This document shows positions 11,006 through 22,116 of a stretch of 64,000 nucleotides of DNA, in pieces. The notes beneath the pieces are model-generated. The model worked only from the letters and a program-made list of their open reading frames with translations. It searched no databases and was not told where the DNA came from. Made by a program: the position numbers and the translations under genes. The DNA comes from Triticum aestivum (Eukaryota; Streptophyta; Magnoliopsida; Poales; Poaceae): contig NC_057809.1 of assembly GCF_018294505.1 (NCBI RefSeq), positions 133,646,979 to 133,710,978 on the forward strand, read 5' to 3'. Each line of letters begins with the position of its first letter. Position 1 is the stretch's first letter.

Positions 11006-12792
11006 ACCAACTTACTTCGAAAGCCTAAGCTTGGGGGAGTACGTATTTCTCACCGACATTACATTCATGTTCACACACTCATGCCAGTTGTCGGTGCTCA
11101 TACTTTTTCATTGTATCATCCATGCTAGTTTATTTTCTTTTTAAGCTTTCTTCTTGTGCGTTTGAAAAGCCTTAAGAAAAAAAAGAAAAAAAATAAGTTG
11201 TAGCTTTTAGCTAGTTTACTTTTCATGCCTGTAGTAGCAGTCACTAAAAAGAAAACCCAAAAAGATTTCTCGTTCTTCTTTTGCTTGTTGGGAGCTTTCC
11301 CGTGTAAATAGTTTTGTTCCTTTCCTTTTCTTTGGTGGTCGAGAGGAGAAGACCATGATGAAAATGTTGAGTGGCTCTCATATGCATTATTGTTGATCTA
11401 ACAAAGAGCCCATATTACCTTTTCTTCTCCCTTGAATTGAATGCTTGCAGATTCCAGCTTAGTCCAATGCACGTGCACTATTATTATTATCCACACTATT
11501 CGGTCGTGCAAATGAAAGGCAATAATGACGATATATGATGAACTGATTGAGATGAGAAAAGCTGGTATGAACTCGAGCTCTCTTGTTTTTGTAAATATGA
11601 TTAGTCCATTGTTCCTGATTCAGCCTATTATGAATGAAACATGTTTGCAATGACAATTAGAGATTATAGTTGCTTATGCCATGCTTAATTAGCTAGGAGT
11701 TTATAATGGTTTACCTTGCGTGTCAACATGCTATTAAAATGGTTGTGATGTGGTATGATAGGGTGGTATCCTCCTTTGAATGATTCGAGTGGCTTGACTT
11801 GGCACATGTTCACGCATGTAGTTGAAACAAAATCAACATAGCCTCTATGATATTTATGTTCATGGTGAATTATATCCTACTCATGCTTGCATTCAGTGTT
11901 GATTAATTTTAATGCATGTTCATGACTGTTGTCGCTCTCTAGCTGGTCGCTTCCCAGTCTCTTTCTAGCCTTCACTTGTACTAAGCAGGAATACTGCTTG
12001 TGCATCCAATTCCATAAACCCCAAAGTTATTCCATATGAGTCCACTATACCTTCCTATATGCGGTATCCACCTGCTGTTCCAAGTAAATTTGTATATGCC
12101 AAACTCTAAACCTTCAAATAAACATTCTGTTTTGTATGCTCGAATTGCTCATGTATTAACTAGGGTTGTCTGTATCTTCCATGCTAGGTGGGTTATTCTC
12201 AAGAGGAGTGGACTCCGCTCCTCACTCACGAGAAAATGGCTGGTCACCGGGATGCCTAGTCCCATGCTCAAACCAACTCAAAATAATTGCAAACAAAACT
12301 CCCCCTGGATTGTTGTTAGTTGGAGGCACTCGTTGTTTCGGGCAAGCCATGGATTGATGCTTGTTGGTGCTGGGGGAGTATAAACTTTACCATTCAGCTT
12401 CGGAACCACCTATAGCGTGTGTAGCATGGAAGATATCGAGATCTCTCGGTTGTTATGTTGACAATGAAAGTATACCGCTCAAAAATATTATTCATCTCTA
12501 TTTCAAAATCGAGCTCTGGCACCTCTACAAATCCCTGCTTCCCTCTACGAAGGGCCTATCTATTTACTTTTATGTTGAGTCATCATCCTCTTATTCAAAA
12601 GCACCAGTTGGAGAGCACCGTTGTCATTTGCATGTATTATTATTAGTATACATTGAGTATGACTTGACTGGATCTCTTTTACCATGAATTACAATTTCCA
12701 GTCAGCCCTTGATCTTCAGGGGTGCTCTGCATTTATGTTTTGTGGTCTCAGAAAGGGCTAGTGAGATACCATCTTGTTATATCATATTATGA
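11006..12792 (+). other. Long non-coding internal region of the Athila remnant
   Basis: AT-rich, with A-runs at 11176-11200 and purine-rich AAGCTTGGGGGAG-type words (11027). There is no sustained frame. It matches my recollection of the long 3' untranslated region that precedes the polypurine tract in Triticeae Athila elements. Confidence 0.55.
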
Positions 12793-13829
12793 TTGTTTTA
12801 CGATACGGAGCCGCTGCCAAACCCTAAACTCTCTCGGGAGGGCTGATCTGGAGTCCATTCGGGGCTCCAAAGAGGGGAATCTGTCGCCATCGTCATCATC
12901 AACCTTCCTCCATCACCAATTTCATGATGCTCACCGCCGTGCGTGAGTAATTCCATTGTAGGCTTGCTGGACGGTGATGGGTTGGATGAGATTTATCATG
13001 TAATCGAGTTCGTTTTGTTAGGGTTTGATCCCTAGTATCCACTATGTTCTGAGATTGATGTTGCTATGACTTTGCTATGCTTAATGCTTGTCACTAGGTC
13101 CTGAGTGCCATGATTTCAGATCTGAACCTATTATGTTTTCATGAATATATGTGAGTTCTAGATCCTATCTTGCAAGTCTATAGTCACCTATTATGTGTTA
13201 TGATCCATTAACCCTGAAGTGACAATAATCGGGATACTTACCGGTGATGACCGTAGTTTGAGGAGTTCATGTATTCACTATGTGTTAATGCTTTGGTCCG
13301 GTACTCTATTAAAAGGAGGCCTTAATATCCCTTAGTTTCCAATAGGACCCCGCTGCCACGAGAGGGTAGGACAAAAGATGTCATGCAAGTTCTTTTCCAT
13401 AAGCACGTATGACTATATTCGGAATACATGCCTACATTACATTGATGAACTGGAGCTAGTTCTGTGTCACCCTATGTTATAACTGTCGCATGATTGATCG
13501 CATCCGACATAATTATCCTTCACTGATCCATTGCCTACGAGCTTTTCATATATTGTTCTTCGCTTATTTACTTTTCAGTTGCTACTGTTACAATCACTAT
13601 AAAACCAAAACTACTACCATTACTTTTGCCACCGTTACCACTACTATCATATTACTTTGTTACTAAATACTTTGCTACAGATATTAAGTTTCCAGGTGTG
13701 GTTGAATTGACAACTCAGCTATTAATACTTGAGAATATTCTTTGGCTCCCCTTGTGTCGAATCATTAAATTTGAGTTGAATACTCTACCCTCGAAAACTG
13801 TTGCGATCCCCTATACTTGTGGGTTATCA
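12793..13829 (+). mobile_element. 5'-truncated 3' LTR of the Athila remnant
   Basis: It ends GATCCCCTATACTTGTGGG then TTATCA at 13829, the same terminal block as the Athila LTR ending at 35066. The left part of the LTR, with its TGATACGTC start, is absent: internal sequence runs directly into LTR sequence near GATTGTTTTACGATACGG (about 12790-12805). This points to a deletion joining internal domain to mid-LTR. Confidence 0.7.
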
Positions 13830-14029
13830 CCCCTCCCGAAACCTCCTCGCTGGAGCTAGCCGACGCACGGCCACGGGTGCACTGTACTCCGCTTGGCTCG
13901 GTCCTCCTTCGGTCCGTTTCCTCTGCTCCCCGGCGTCGGTTTCTACTCCGTGACCTCTGCATCATAGCATCGTCGCGTTCCTCGCCCCTCCCCATGATCG
14001 ATGAGCTTGGCAGAGCTCGGCCGGACATG
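13830..14029. other. GC-rich non-coding stretch
   Basis: About 200 bp between the Athila LTR end and the start of copy B homology. It is C-rich and leader-like, with no supportable gene. It may be extra LTR sequence of copy B that was lost from copy A. Confidence 0.4.
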
Positions 14030-16068
14030 CACGGCGGCACCCGAGCTCGGGAAGCTTCGGCCACGGCTATAAATAGCCAACCCCGCAGCACTCCGAGCTC
14101 ACCACTGGCCTTCTGTCCCTCCCAGCAACCTCTCAAGCCTCTCCTCTGAGCCCGAGCCCCTCTCCTCGCCGTCCATTGCCGTCATGGCCGCCAGCGTTCT
14201 CCACCTAAATTCCGGCCAACCGAAGCCCCTTTCTTCTCTCTTCCACCCCTAGTAGACTACTCGGAGCACCCCAAGCCTCCTCACCTCCTCGTTTTCCACT
14301 CTGGTGGACCAAATCGCCTAGTCCGCCAACGCTCGACGCCGCCGTCTGCCTGCGTCGAAACTGCCATCGCCTCGGTACTCCTCGGTGGCTTTGCTCTATG
14401 CCACCCGATGCGCCACTCCTTCCTGAGCACGCCAGTGTGCCGAGCTCTGTGGAAGGTGGATGCAGTATTATTTTGATCTTGCTATTGCCATGATATTGCT
14501 TGGAGCTCTAGGACTTATATTTTGTAGCTTGGGGATGACATGTTGCCATTGGATTGTTAGTGGCTCATGTTATGCTTACTTTCATTAGGGTATCTGGTGT
14601 GATATTTTGGAGTATTACTTTGAATGTCATGCTGCCTTTGGATTATTAGTGGCTAGTATTATTTTCATCATGATGCTAGTTGATATTTGTTTGGAGGATG
14701 ATTTAGTAGATGATGCTTGCATGTGGATCTTAGCTGGATAGCTTGTTCTTTTTATTGGAGTAGTAGTATTATCGTTCTTGGATTCATCACGATAGTAGTG
14801 TTATGCTATCCTTGGAGTATTTTGGTAGGATGATATTATGCTTTGGATTAGTTGTTGGATATTGCTATGATTTGGATTACAGGTTGATAGATGATATCGG
14901 AGTATCAGTTATCACTGCTATATTTTGGGGATAAATTCCGTCATTAAGTTGGTCAGGTGCAACTGAACCGGGCTTTTCCAGTGCAACCACATTTGCCTTT
15001 TACGGGGAAGGCCCTAATGTGGTCTATTGTCGTGCCTCTCGCTGGTGCCTCCAACGAGGGAAGGTTATAGGCGTGAGGTGCCATGGCCCGATAAGTAGGC
15101 ATAACCTTGTGTGCCCGTTGTTTAATAGGGCCCTTTTCCCCGTTTGGGACCGCTTTTGTTTTGCCACGGTGGTCGTTGATACCTTTGGTAGGCACATGGC
15201 CACCCATGACTTATCCCAGAAAGGGAGTTGGTCGGAGTGTCCAGGAGAGTGTCATGGCAGTACATCAGTTTTGTTGGAACGCCATTGGTCCACCGGAATG
15301 GGAGCGTGAGACCATGGATTCCGTGGTGTGGGTAAAGTGCGCTACCTCCGCAAAGTGTGTGTGTTTAATCTATCGATAGCTGCGTCCTCAGTCATGGGCA
15401 CAAGTTCAAATTAGGTCACACCATTCAATCAACACTCACATGACGGAATGAATTATATGTGATTTATATATTGATATTATGAGCAGTAACAGTTTGGAAG
15501 GATGCAGATGATGATGTTGAGATGATCTTGAGGATGATCATTCAGTTTGTGATGTGGTCACGAGGTGATCATGTGGATGTGATCAGGTGGATCACGAGGT
15601 GAACGAGATGGTATATTGCTTGGTCGGTTAGCCAAGCGTGAGATGGTTCATTGAGATTAATATGTTGGTTTATCATCATTATAGTAGTTCATATCATGCT
15701 TAGTAATTGCTTTCATATCATAGTAGTTGTTAATTAACCTGCTTAACGCTATGTTATTGCTTTGCCTTGATGCTTTTGGTTGTTGTGAGCTTGCAAGTAG
15801 ATTCAATGTACTGACCTGGCGTGGCATGCCAGATTGCAGGTGATGCCATGATTGATTGATTGCTTGTCGAGGTTACCGTGCGTGCGAGCTACATCGTGTT
15901 CCAGCCAGAGTCCCTGCGGACTGGAGTTCACCACCTTCGTCGTTGTTCCGCTGCTAGAAGTATTCCGCTGCTACGAGTTGTTCCGCTGCTAGCATAGAGC
16001 AAGTGTAGTATTGCAGGTGTAGTGTCGTCATGCTGAGGTGATCCTTTGTAACATCAGACACTTGTATC

Positions 16069-17010
16069 TGTTGGATTTCGGGTTCCGGCAGACCCTTGAG
16101 GATCGAACACTAGGGTGCGCGCGGAGATCTCTCCCCTACGGATGTACGTCCAATCTCCTTGCGTGATCTAAGGTGGAAACAATGAACGACACAAGGGACA
16201 CGAGGTTTATACTGGTTTGGGCCACCGTTGTGGTGTAATACCCTACTCCAGTGTGTGGTGTGGTGGATTGCCTCAGGGGCTGATGATGAACAATACAAGG
16301 GAAGAACAGCCTCGCGAGAGGTGTTCCTGAGCCGGAGCGATGAACTGTTTGGGTGAGTTCAGTCGCCTCTCTCTCTCTCTCTCTCTCTGCTAGGGCTCTA
16401 CCAGATCTCTAGATGTCCTCCCTAGATGTCCTCTCACTTTGTGGTGGCTAGCTCTATTTATAAAGGCCCTGGGCCTCTCCCCAAATAATGAGTGGGAAGG
16501 GCGCCAACAATTGACCATTTTGAAGGGGAACATCTAGTACAAGTTATCTTGACCAAAGGTGGTCTTCGGCTGCCAAAAGCACTGGTGATGACGCCGTCTT
16601 GGGCTCCACAGTGACCTCCTTCCTGCCGCTCTGCTGGTCTTGGTCTAGTTGCACCGGAATGGTAACCTTTGCTCGATGCCTTGCCTGTGCTTGCCCCCTT
16701 TGCACCAAAGGGGAAACAAGGACACTGCGCAGGCCGGCGCCCGCCTGGCGCCCGCCTGGTCTCGATCGTGATGGCTTGCGTCACGGGCTCCTCGCGAGGT
16801 ACCTCTGCCTTGATCTCTCCGCCTCCTCGCGAGCCTGCCTGATGAGGCTTCCTCTGAGGAAGCATCCGATCGTCCGCCCCGCGAGGCTTGGCCCTCGCGA
16901 GGGTCTTGAGCTTGAGCTGATGAAGATGGGCCGCGCTGGGCCCCCACTTGAGCCACACCGCAGGCCGCAGGCGGGCAAGTCTGGGGACCCCCGTTCCCAG
17001 AACGCCGACA
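16069..17010. mobile_element. Solo LTR with perfect 5-bp target duplication
   Basis: It begins TGTTGGATTTCGGG and ends AACGCCGACA, with short inverted ends TGT-GG/CC-ACA. It is flanked by GTATC at 16064-16068 and 17011-17015. The empty site is preserved in copy A, where CACTTGTATCATTACC (5357-5372) carries one GTATC. Inside are a TATA-like TATTTATAAA (16455-16464) and a CT microsatellite. A single LTR with intact ends and target duplication, and no internal domain, is the product of LTR-LTR recombination. The overlapping ORFs (16458-16958 and others) are GC-rich shadow frames. Confidence 0.95.
16366..16388 (+). repeat. (CT)n microsatellite in the solo LTR
   Basis: An uninterrupted CT dinucleotide run of about 11-12 units, just upstream of the TATA-like box. 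Confidence 0.9.
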
Positions 17011-18225
17011 GTATCATTACCCTTTGTAATAAGAGATGATTTGTTCTATGTCAAGCAGTGTCGTATTCCAAAAGACTTCATCTTGATCTCTGGGCTGGAA
17101 TACGGGGCGTTCCAGTTTCTCCGAGCCGGGGTGCCACACATAGTATAGATCATGGTGAGATTCGTACCTAATTAAGTTTCAGAATACACTATGCACGCAT
17201 GCATGCATGGATCCCCGTCATTGGCTTGAAGTGTGGTGTGACATACATATGCATTGTCAACTAACCCTCACTCAGTGTGGGGATTTCTGGTTCGAAAGCA
17301 CGGAGCCACATCAAATTTGTTTCATTGTGTATTCAAACACACCTCTCCATACATATGTTTGGGCCACACGCAAGCAGTGGTTGTCTTCGGGGACTAGCTA
17401 CTTGTGTGATTATTGTTGAGCTAGCCCATCTCCGGGGTCACATGGACGAATATCACTTTGACCAACAACAAGAGAGAGGTTGTATGACGAAGGTGGATTA
17501 TTCTTGGTCCGTTTTATGGTCCATCTTGGTGAGATGCCCCTCTGACCCGCTGACTGAAAGTGGGTGCGTGTGTGGGGGGGACTAGTACTTTGCACTTTGC
17601 GAGGTGAACCTCCGTGGTGGGCATGCATTCATTGCTTAGGATTCCCTTCCTGCCAACACAAGGGGGCAAGCAATACCATGTGCTTTGCGAGATAGGTGCC
17701 ACATCGAAGTTGTATTTGGTATTTGAACATCAAACCTCCATTTTTCATACATATATTTAGTCCACATGCAAGTGTGTTCATGTTCTGACCCTCGCCCGCG
17801 TCATTTTTCGCCAAACTTATGAACATTAGACAAGTCGAATGACGCAACAGACACGGTTCACTCACACTAACCATGTGCCACATCGATGCCCCTATCACGC
17901 ACATCCCCACAGTACATTGAGCTCCACGAGGCTTCCCCTCTCAAAAATATCTACTAGCCTGGAGCTTTTTTCTGTTTGATAACACACGGTTATTATGTTT
18001 CAACCGTGTGTGATGTTTCTTGTTCCCACTCCCGTCTGCATCCCTCAAAAATATCTGCCCGCCTTGAGGGTTTTTCTATTTCATAACACACAGTTGTTAT
18101 TTCTGGACCGTGTGTGATGCACCATCATCCAAATTTTCAATAGCCCCGGCATTTCACTCCCATGTTTGACTCACGAGTAGTAAAATTTTCAGCAGCCGCG
18201 TCATTTCCTCAAACACACCACCCAC

Positions 18226-18697
18226 TGAGGGAGTCCTGGATTAGGGGGGTCCTCGGGTGTCTGGTCTATTCGATATGGGCCGGCTAATGGGCCATGAAGA
18301 AAAAGCAGAAGACTATCCCCCATGTCCGGTTAGGACTCCTATATGCGTGGACGGCAAGTTTGGTGTCTAGATGTACTATTTCCTTCCTCTGCAAACCAAC
18401 TCTATACAACCCTAGGCCCCTCCGGTGTGTATATAAACCGGAGGCTTTAGTCCGTGGAGGCCATCAGAATAATCATAGGCTAGACAACTAGGGTTTAGCC
18501 ATTAGGATCTCGAGGTAGATCAACTCTTGTAACCCCTATGCTCATCGAATATAATCAAGCAGGACATAGGATTTTACCTCCTTTAAGAGGGCCCGAACGT
18601 AGGTAAACATTGTGTCTCTATTGTCCCTTGTTACCATCGATCCTCAGACACACAACTTGGGACCCCTACCCGAGATCCACTGGTTTTGACACCGACA
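18226..18697 (+). mobile_element. 5' LTR of element H (LTR1 of the array)
   Basis: It starts TGAGGGAGTCCTGGATTAGG after CACCCAC and ends GGTTTTGACACCGACA, followed by TTGGTGCTTTCATTGAGAG at the primer-binding position. It is 472 bp with a TATATAAA-type box (about 18428). It is clearly diverged from LTR2-LTR5 through its middle but shares the last ~40 bp and the following internal sequence with them. It marks an older or different subfamily copy. Confidence 0.9.
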
Positions 18698-19346
18698 TTG
18701 GTGCTTTCATTGAGAGTTCCATTGTGTTGTCGATAGAGGAATCGATGGCTCGCCTCGTCATCAGCGGCAATGTTGTTTCCTCGGAGACCTTTCTCCCTGG
18801 TCAAGTCTTTGCATTTGGCGGCTTCGTGCTACATGCCAACTCGACCGGTCACCTTGAGCAGGGCGACAACTACGCCCCTGGTCACTAGATCTGGTTTGGA
18901 AGTTTGAATTACATTGCTCATATCCGAGGAGACCTGATCTTCGAGGGGTTCACGGCCTTTCGGATCCACTATTATGAAGGAGGCCCTTCGGATCCACAAT
19001 TAGATCCCGTCTAGGGGTCGACGCTTGTATCCGCCTCGGCCTTAGATCCGAGCCGGACCACATCGTCTGAAGACAGGAGGATGAACCCAGCCGGCCTCTC
19101 TCCCATCACGGAGATTCTAGCTGGAGACCAGGATGCGACCATGCCATCGGCGGACCCGAAGTCAAACGGGACTCTCCCCGTCATGGGGAAACCGGACTCG
19201 CCTCTGAACGTCAACTCCGAACTTTCGAGGTCTGCGTCCTTCGGGCTCGGTCAAGTGGTTATCGCCGAACCAAGTTCCGCAGATCCTCAGACGCCTGTCC
19301 AACTCTCGCTCTTAAATGAGGCGCTGGACTTAATACAATCTCTCGC
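18698..19346 (+). pseudogene. Element H gag, 5' part (I1)
   Basis: ATG at 18745 opens MARLVISGNVVSSETFLPGQ; the frame hits TAG at 18886-18888 and a second TAG near 19012, then continues to ...LLNEALDLIQSLA at the insertion point. It is co-linear with E gag (VFLPGQIFVFGGF). The sequence stops at CTCGC (19342-19346), where E inserted, and resumes in frame at 30713 (ITEVSPLNYAQFEL). It is a Gypsy capsid-type N-terminal region. It is 6 bp shorter than I2 and I3 because of a small rearrangement near 18958-18985. Confidence 0.85.
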
Positions 19347-21598
19347 TGAGGGAGTCCTGGATTAGGGGGTCTCCGGACAGCTGGACTATATCCTTTGGCC
19401 GAACTGTTGGACTATGAAGATACAAGATTGAAGACTCCGTCCCGTGTCCGGATGGGACTTTCCTTGGCGTGGAAGGCAAGCTTGGCAATACGGATATGTA
19501 GATCTCCTCCCTTGTAACCGACTCTGTCTAACCCTAGCCCCCTCCTGTGTCTATATAAACCGGAGAGTTTAGTCCGTAGGACGACATTCAATCATACCAT
19601 AGGCTAGCTTCTAGGGTTTAGCCTCTACGATCTCCTGGTAGATCAAATCTTGTAATACTCATATCATCAAGATCAATCAAGCAGGAAGTAGGGTATTGCC
19701 TCCATCGAGAGGGCCCGAACTTGGGTACACATTGTGTCCCCCGCCTCCTGTTACCATCCACCTTAGACGCACAGTTCATGACCCCCTACCCGAGATCCGC
19801 CGGTTTTGACACCGACATTGGTGCTTTCATTGAGAGTTCCATTGTGTTGTCGATAGAGGAATCGATGGCTCGCCTCGTCATCAGCGGCAATGTTGTTTCC
19901 TCGGAGACCTTTCTCCCTGGTCAAGTCTTTGCATTTGGCGGTTTCGTGCTACGTGCCAACTCGACCGGTCACCTTGAGCAGGGCAACAACTACGCCCCTG
20001 GTCACTAGATCTGGTTTGGAAGTTTGAATTACATTGCTCATATCCGAGGAGACCTGATCTTCGAGGGGTTCACGGCCTCGACCGCCGCTCCCCACCCATA
20101 TGAAGGAGGCCCTTCGGATCCACTATTAGATCCCGTCTAGGGGTTGACGCTTGTATCCGCCTCGGCCTTAGATCCGAGGCGGACCACGTCGTCTGAAGAC
20201 AGGAGGATGAACCCAGCCGGCCTCTCTCCCATCACGGAGATTCTAGCTGGAGACCAGGATGCGACCATGCCATCGGCGGACCCGAAGTCAAATGGGACTC
20301 TCCCCGTCATGGGGAAACCGGACTCGCCTCTGAACGTCAACTCCAAACTTTCGAGGTCTGCGTCCTTTGGGCTCGGTTAAGTGGTTATCGCCGAACCAAG
20401 TTCCGCAGATCCTCAGACGCCTGTCCAACTCTCGCTCTTAAATGAGGCGCTGGACTTAATACAATCTCTCGCTGAGGGAGTCCTGGATTAGGGGATCTCC
20501 GGACAGCCGGACTATATCCTTTGGCCGAACTGTTGGACTATGAAGATACAAGATTGAAGACTTCGTCCCGTGTCCGGATGGGACTTTCCTTGGCGTGGAA
20601 GGCAAGCTTGGCAATACGGATATGTAGATCTCCTCCCTTGTAACCGACTCTGTCTAACCCTAGCCCCCTCCTGTGTCTATATAAACCGGAGAGTTTAGTC
20701 CGTAGGACGACATTCAATCATACCATAGGCTAGCTTCTAGGGTTTAGCCTCTACGATCTCCTGGTAGATCAAATCTTGTAATACTCATATCATCAAGATC
20801 AATCAAGCAGGAAGTAGGGTATTGCCTCCATCGAGAGGGCCCGAACTTGGGTACACATTGTGTCCCCCGCCTCCTGTTACCATCCACCTTAGACGCACAG
20901 TTCATGACCCCCTACCCGAGATCCACCGGTTTTGACACCGACATTGGTGCTTTCATTGAGAGTTCCATTGTGTTGTCGATAGAGGAATCGATGGCTCGCC
21001 TCGTCATCAGCGGCAATGTTGTTTCCTCGGAGACCTTTCTCCCCGGTCAAGTCTTTGCATTTGGCGGCTTTGTGCTACGTGCCAACTCGACCGGTCACCT
21101 TGAGCAGGGCGACAACTACGCCCCTGGTCACTAGATCTGGTTTGGAAGTTTGAATTACATTGCTCATATCCGAGGAGACCTGATCTTCGAGGGGTTCACG
21201 GCCTCGGCCGCCGCTCCCCACCCATACGAAGGAGGCCCTTCGGATCCACTATTAGATCCCGTCTAGGGGTCGACGCTCGCATCCGCCTCGGCCTTAGATC
21301 CGAGGCGGACCACATCGTCTGAAGACAGGAGGATGAACCCAGCCGGCCTCTCTCCCATCACGGAGATTCTAGCTGGAGACCAGGATGCGACCATGCCATC
21401 GGCGGACCCGAAGTCAAACGGGACTCTCCCCGTCATGGGGAAACCGGACTCGCCTCTGAACGTCAACTCCGAACTCTCGAGGTCTGCGTCCTTCGGGCTC
21501 GGTCAAGTGGTTATCGCCGAACCAAGTTCCGCAGATCCTCAGACGCCTGTCCAACTCTCGCTCTTAAATGAGGCGTTGGACTTAATACAATCTCTCGC
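19347..21598 (+). repeat. Tandem array: two extra LTR + partial-gag units (LTR2-I2, LTR3-I3)
   Basis: LTR2 is 19347-19817, I2 19818-20472, LTR3 20473-20943 and I3 20944-21598. Both units are exactly 1126 bp (471 + 655). Every LTR/gag junction reads CTCGC|TGAGGG, the same as the E insertion boundary. I2 and I3 are near-identical to I1 and share its two gag stops, but differ by private changes: I2 has GGTTAAGTGG where I1 and I3 have GGTCAAGTGG. LTR2 and LTR3 are close to LTR4, not to LTR1. Each LTR has a TATATAAA box (for example 19552-19559). The arrangement is best explained by unequal exchange at the LTR end/primer-site homology. Confidence 0.9.
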
Positions 21599-22069
21599 TG
21601 AGGGAGTCCTGGATTAGGGGGTCTCCGGACAGCCGGACTATATCCTTTGGCCGAACTGCTGGACTATGAAGATACAAGATTGAAGACTTCGTCCCGTGTC
21701 CGGATGGGACTTTCCTTGGCGTGGAAGGAAAGCTTGGCAATACGGATATGTAGATCTCCTCCCTTGTAACCGACTCTGTCTAACCCTAGCCGCCTCATGT
21801 GTCTATATAAACTGGAGGGTTTAGTCCGTAGGACGACATTCAATCATACCATAGGCTAGCTTCTAGGGTTTAGCCTCTACGATCTCCTGGTAGATCAAAT
21901 CTTGTAATACTCATATCATCAAGATCAATCAAGCAGGAAGTAGGGTATTGCCTCCATCGAGAGGGCCCGAACTTGGGAAAACATGGTGTCCCCCGCCTCC
22001 TGTTACCATCCACCTTAGACGCACAGTACATGACCCCCTACCCGAGATCTGCCGGTTTTGACACCGACA

Positions 22070-22089
22070 TTGGTGCTTTCATTGAGAGT
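22070..22089 (+). other. Primer-binding-site position of element E
   Basis: TTGGTGCTTTCATTGAGAG follows LTR4 directly and is identical after LTR1, LTR2 and LTR3, as expected for the minus-strand primer site. I cannot assign the tRNA with confidence. Confidence 0.5.
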
Positions 22090-22116
22090 TCCACTGTGCC
22101 GTCACCGTAAGGCTTG

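Larger units (their letters stand above)
6773..13829 (+). mobile_element. Athila-type Ty3/Gypsy remnant (Sabrina-like), 5' LTR lost
   Basis: The order is gag, aspartic protease, non-coding spacer, accessory ORF, long non-coding region, then an incomplete 3' LTR ending ACTTGTGGGTTATCA at 13829. Athila-type gag/protease is recognised from SLKGDAKTWFNSL and from the protease pair CDLGAGVSVMP and IILGRPFLNTAGAVIDCNKG. No reverse transcriptase, RNase H or integrase follows the protease, so the lineage looks non-autonomous. The 5' LTR and start of gag are missing; the element is fused to the truncated LTR of copy A at about 6772. All coding parts carry stops and shifts. The Sabrina label is from memory of Triticeae families and is not searched. 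Confidence 0.75.
14030..18420. repeat. Segmental duplication copy B, with solo-LTR insertion
   Basis: Direct repeat of 2659-6772. Differences from copy A: about 660 bp missing after 14460 (joining AAGGTGGA to TGCAG then TATTATTTTGATC), and a 942-bp solo LTR inserted at 16069. After allowing for both, the copies have the same length to within about 10 bp. Copy B runs into the complete H LTR at 18226. No coding gene is seen. Confidence 0.85.

Noticed and set aside
16458..17039. Overlapping GC-rich frames of 78-166 codons in the solo LTR
   Set aside because: They are open on both strands within an LTR with clear TG...CA ends; composition explains them.
18610..21617. Repeated ~95-codon frames counted as separate genes
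   Set aside because: They are copies of one stop-containing gag 5' segment in the LTR array, not independent genes.
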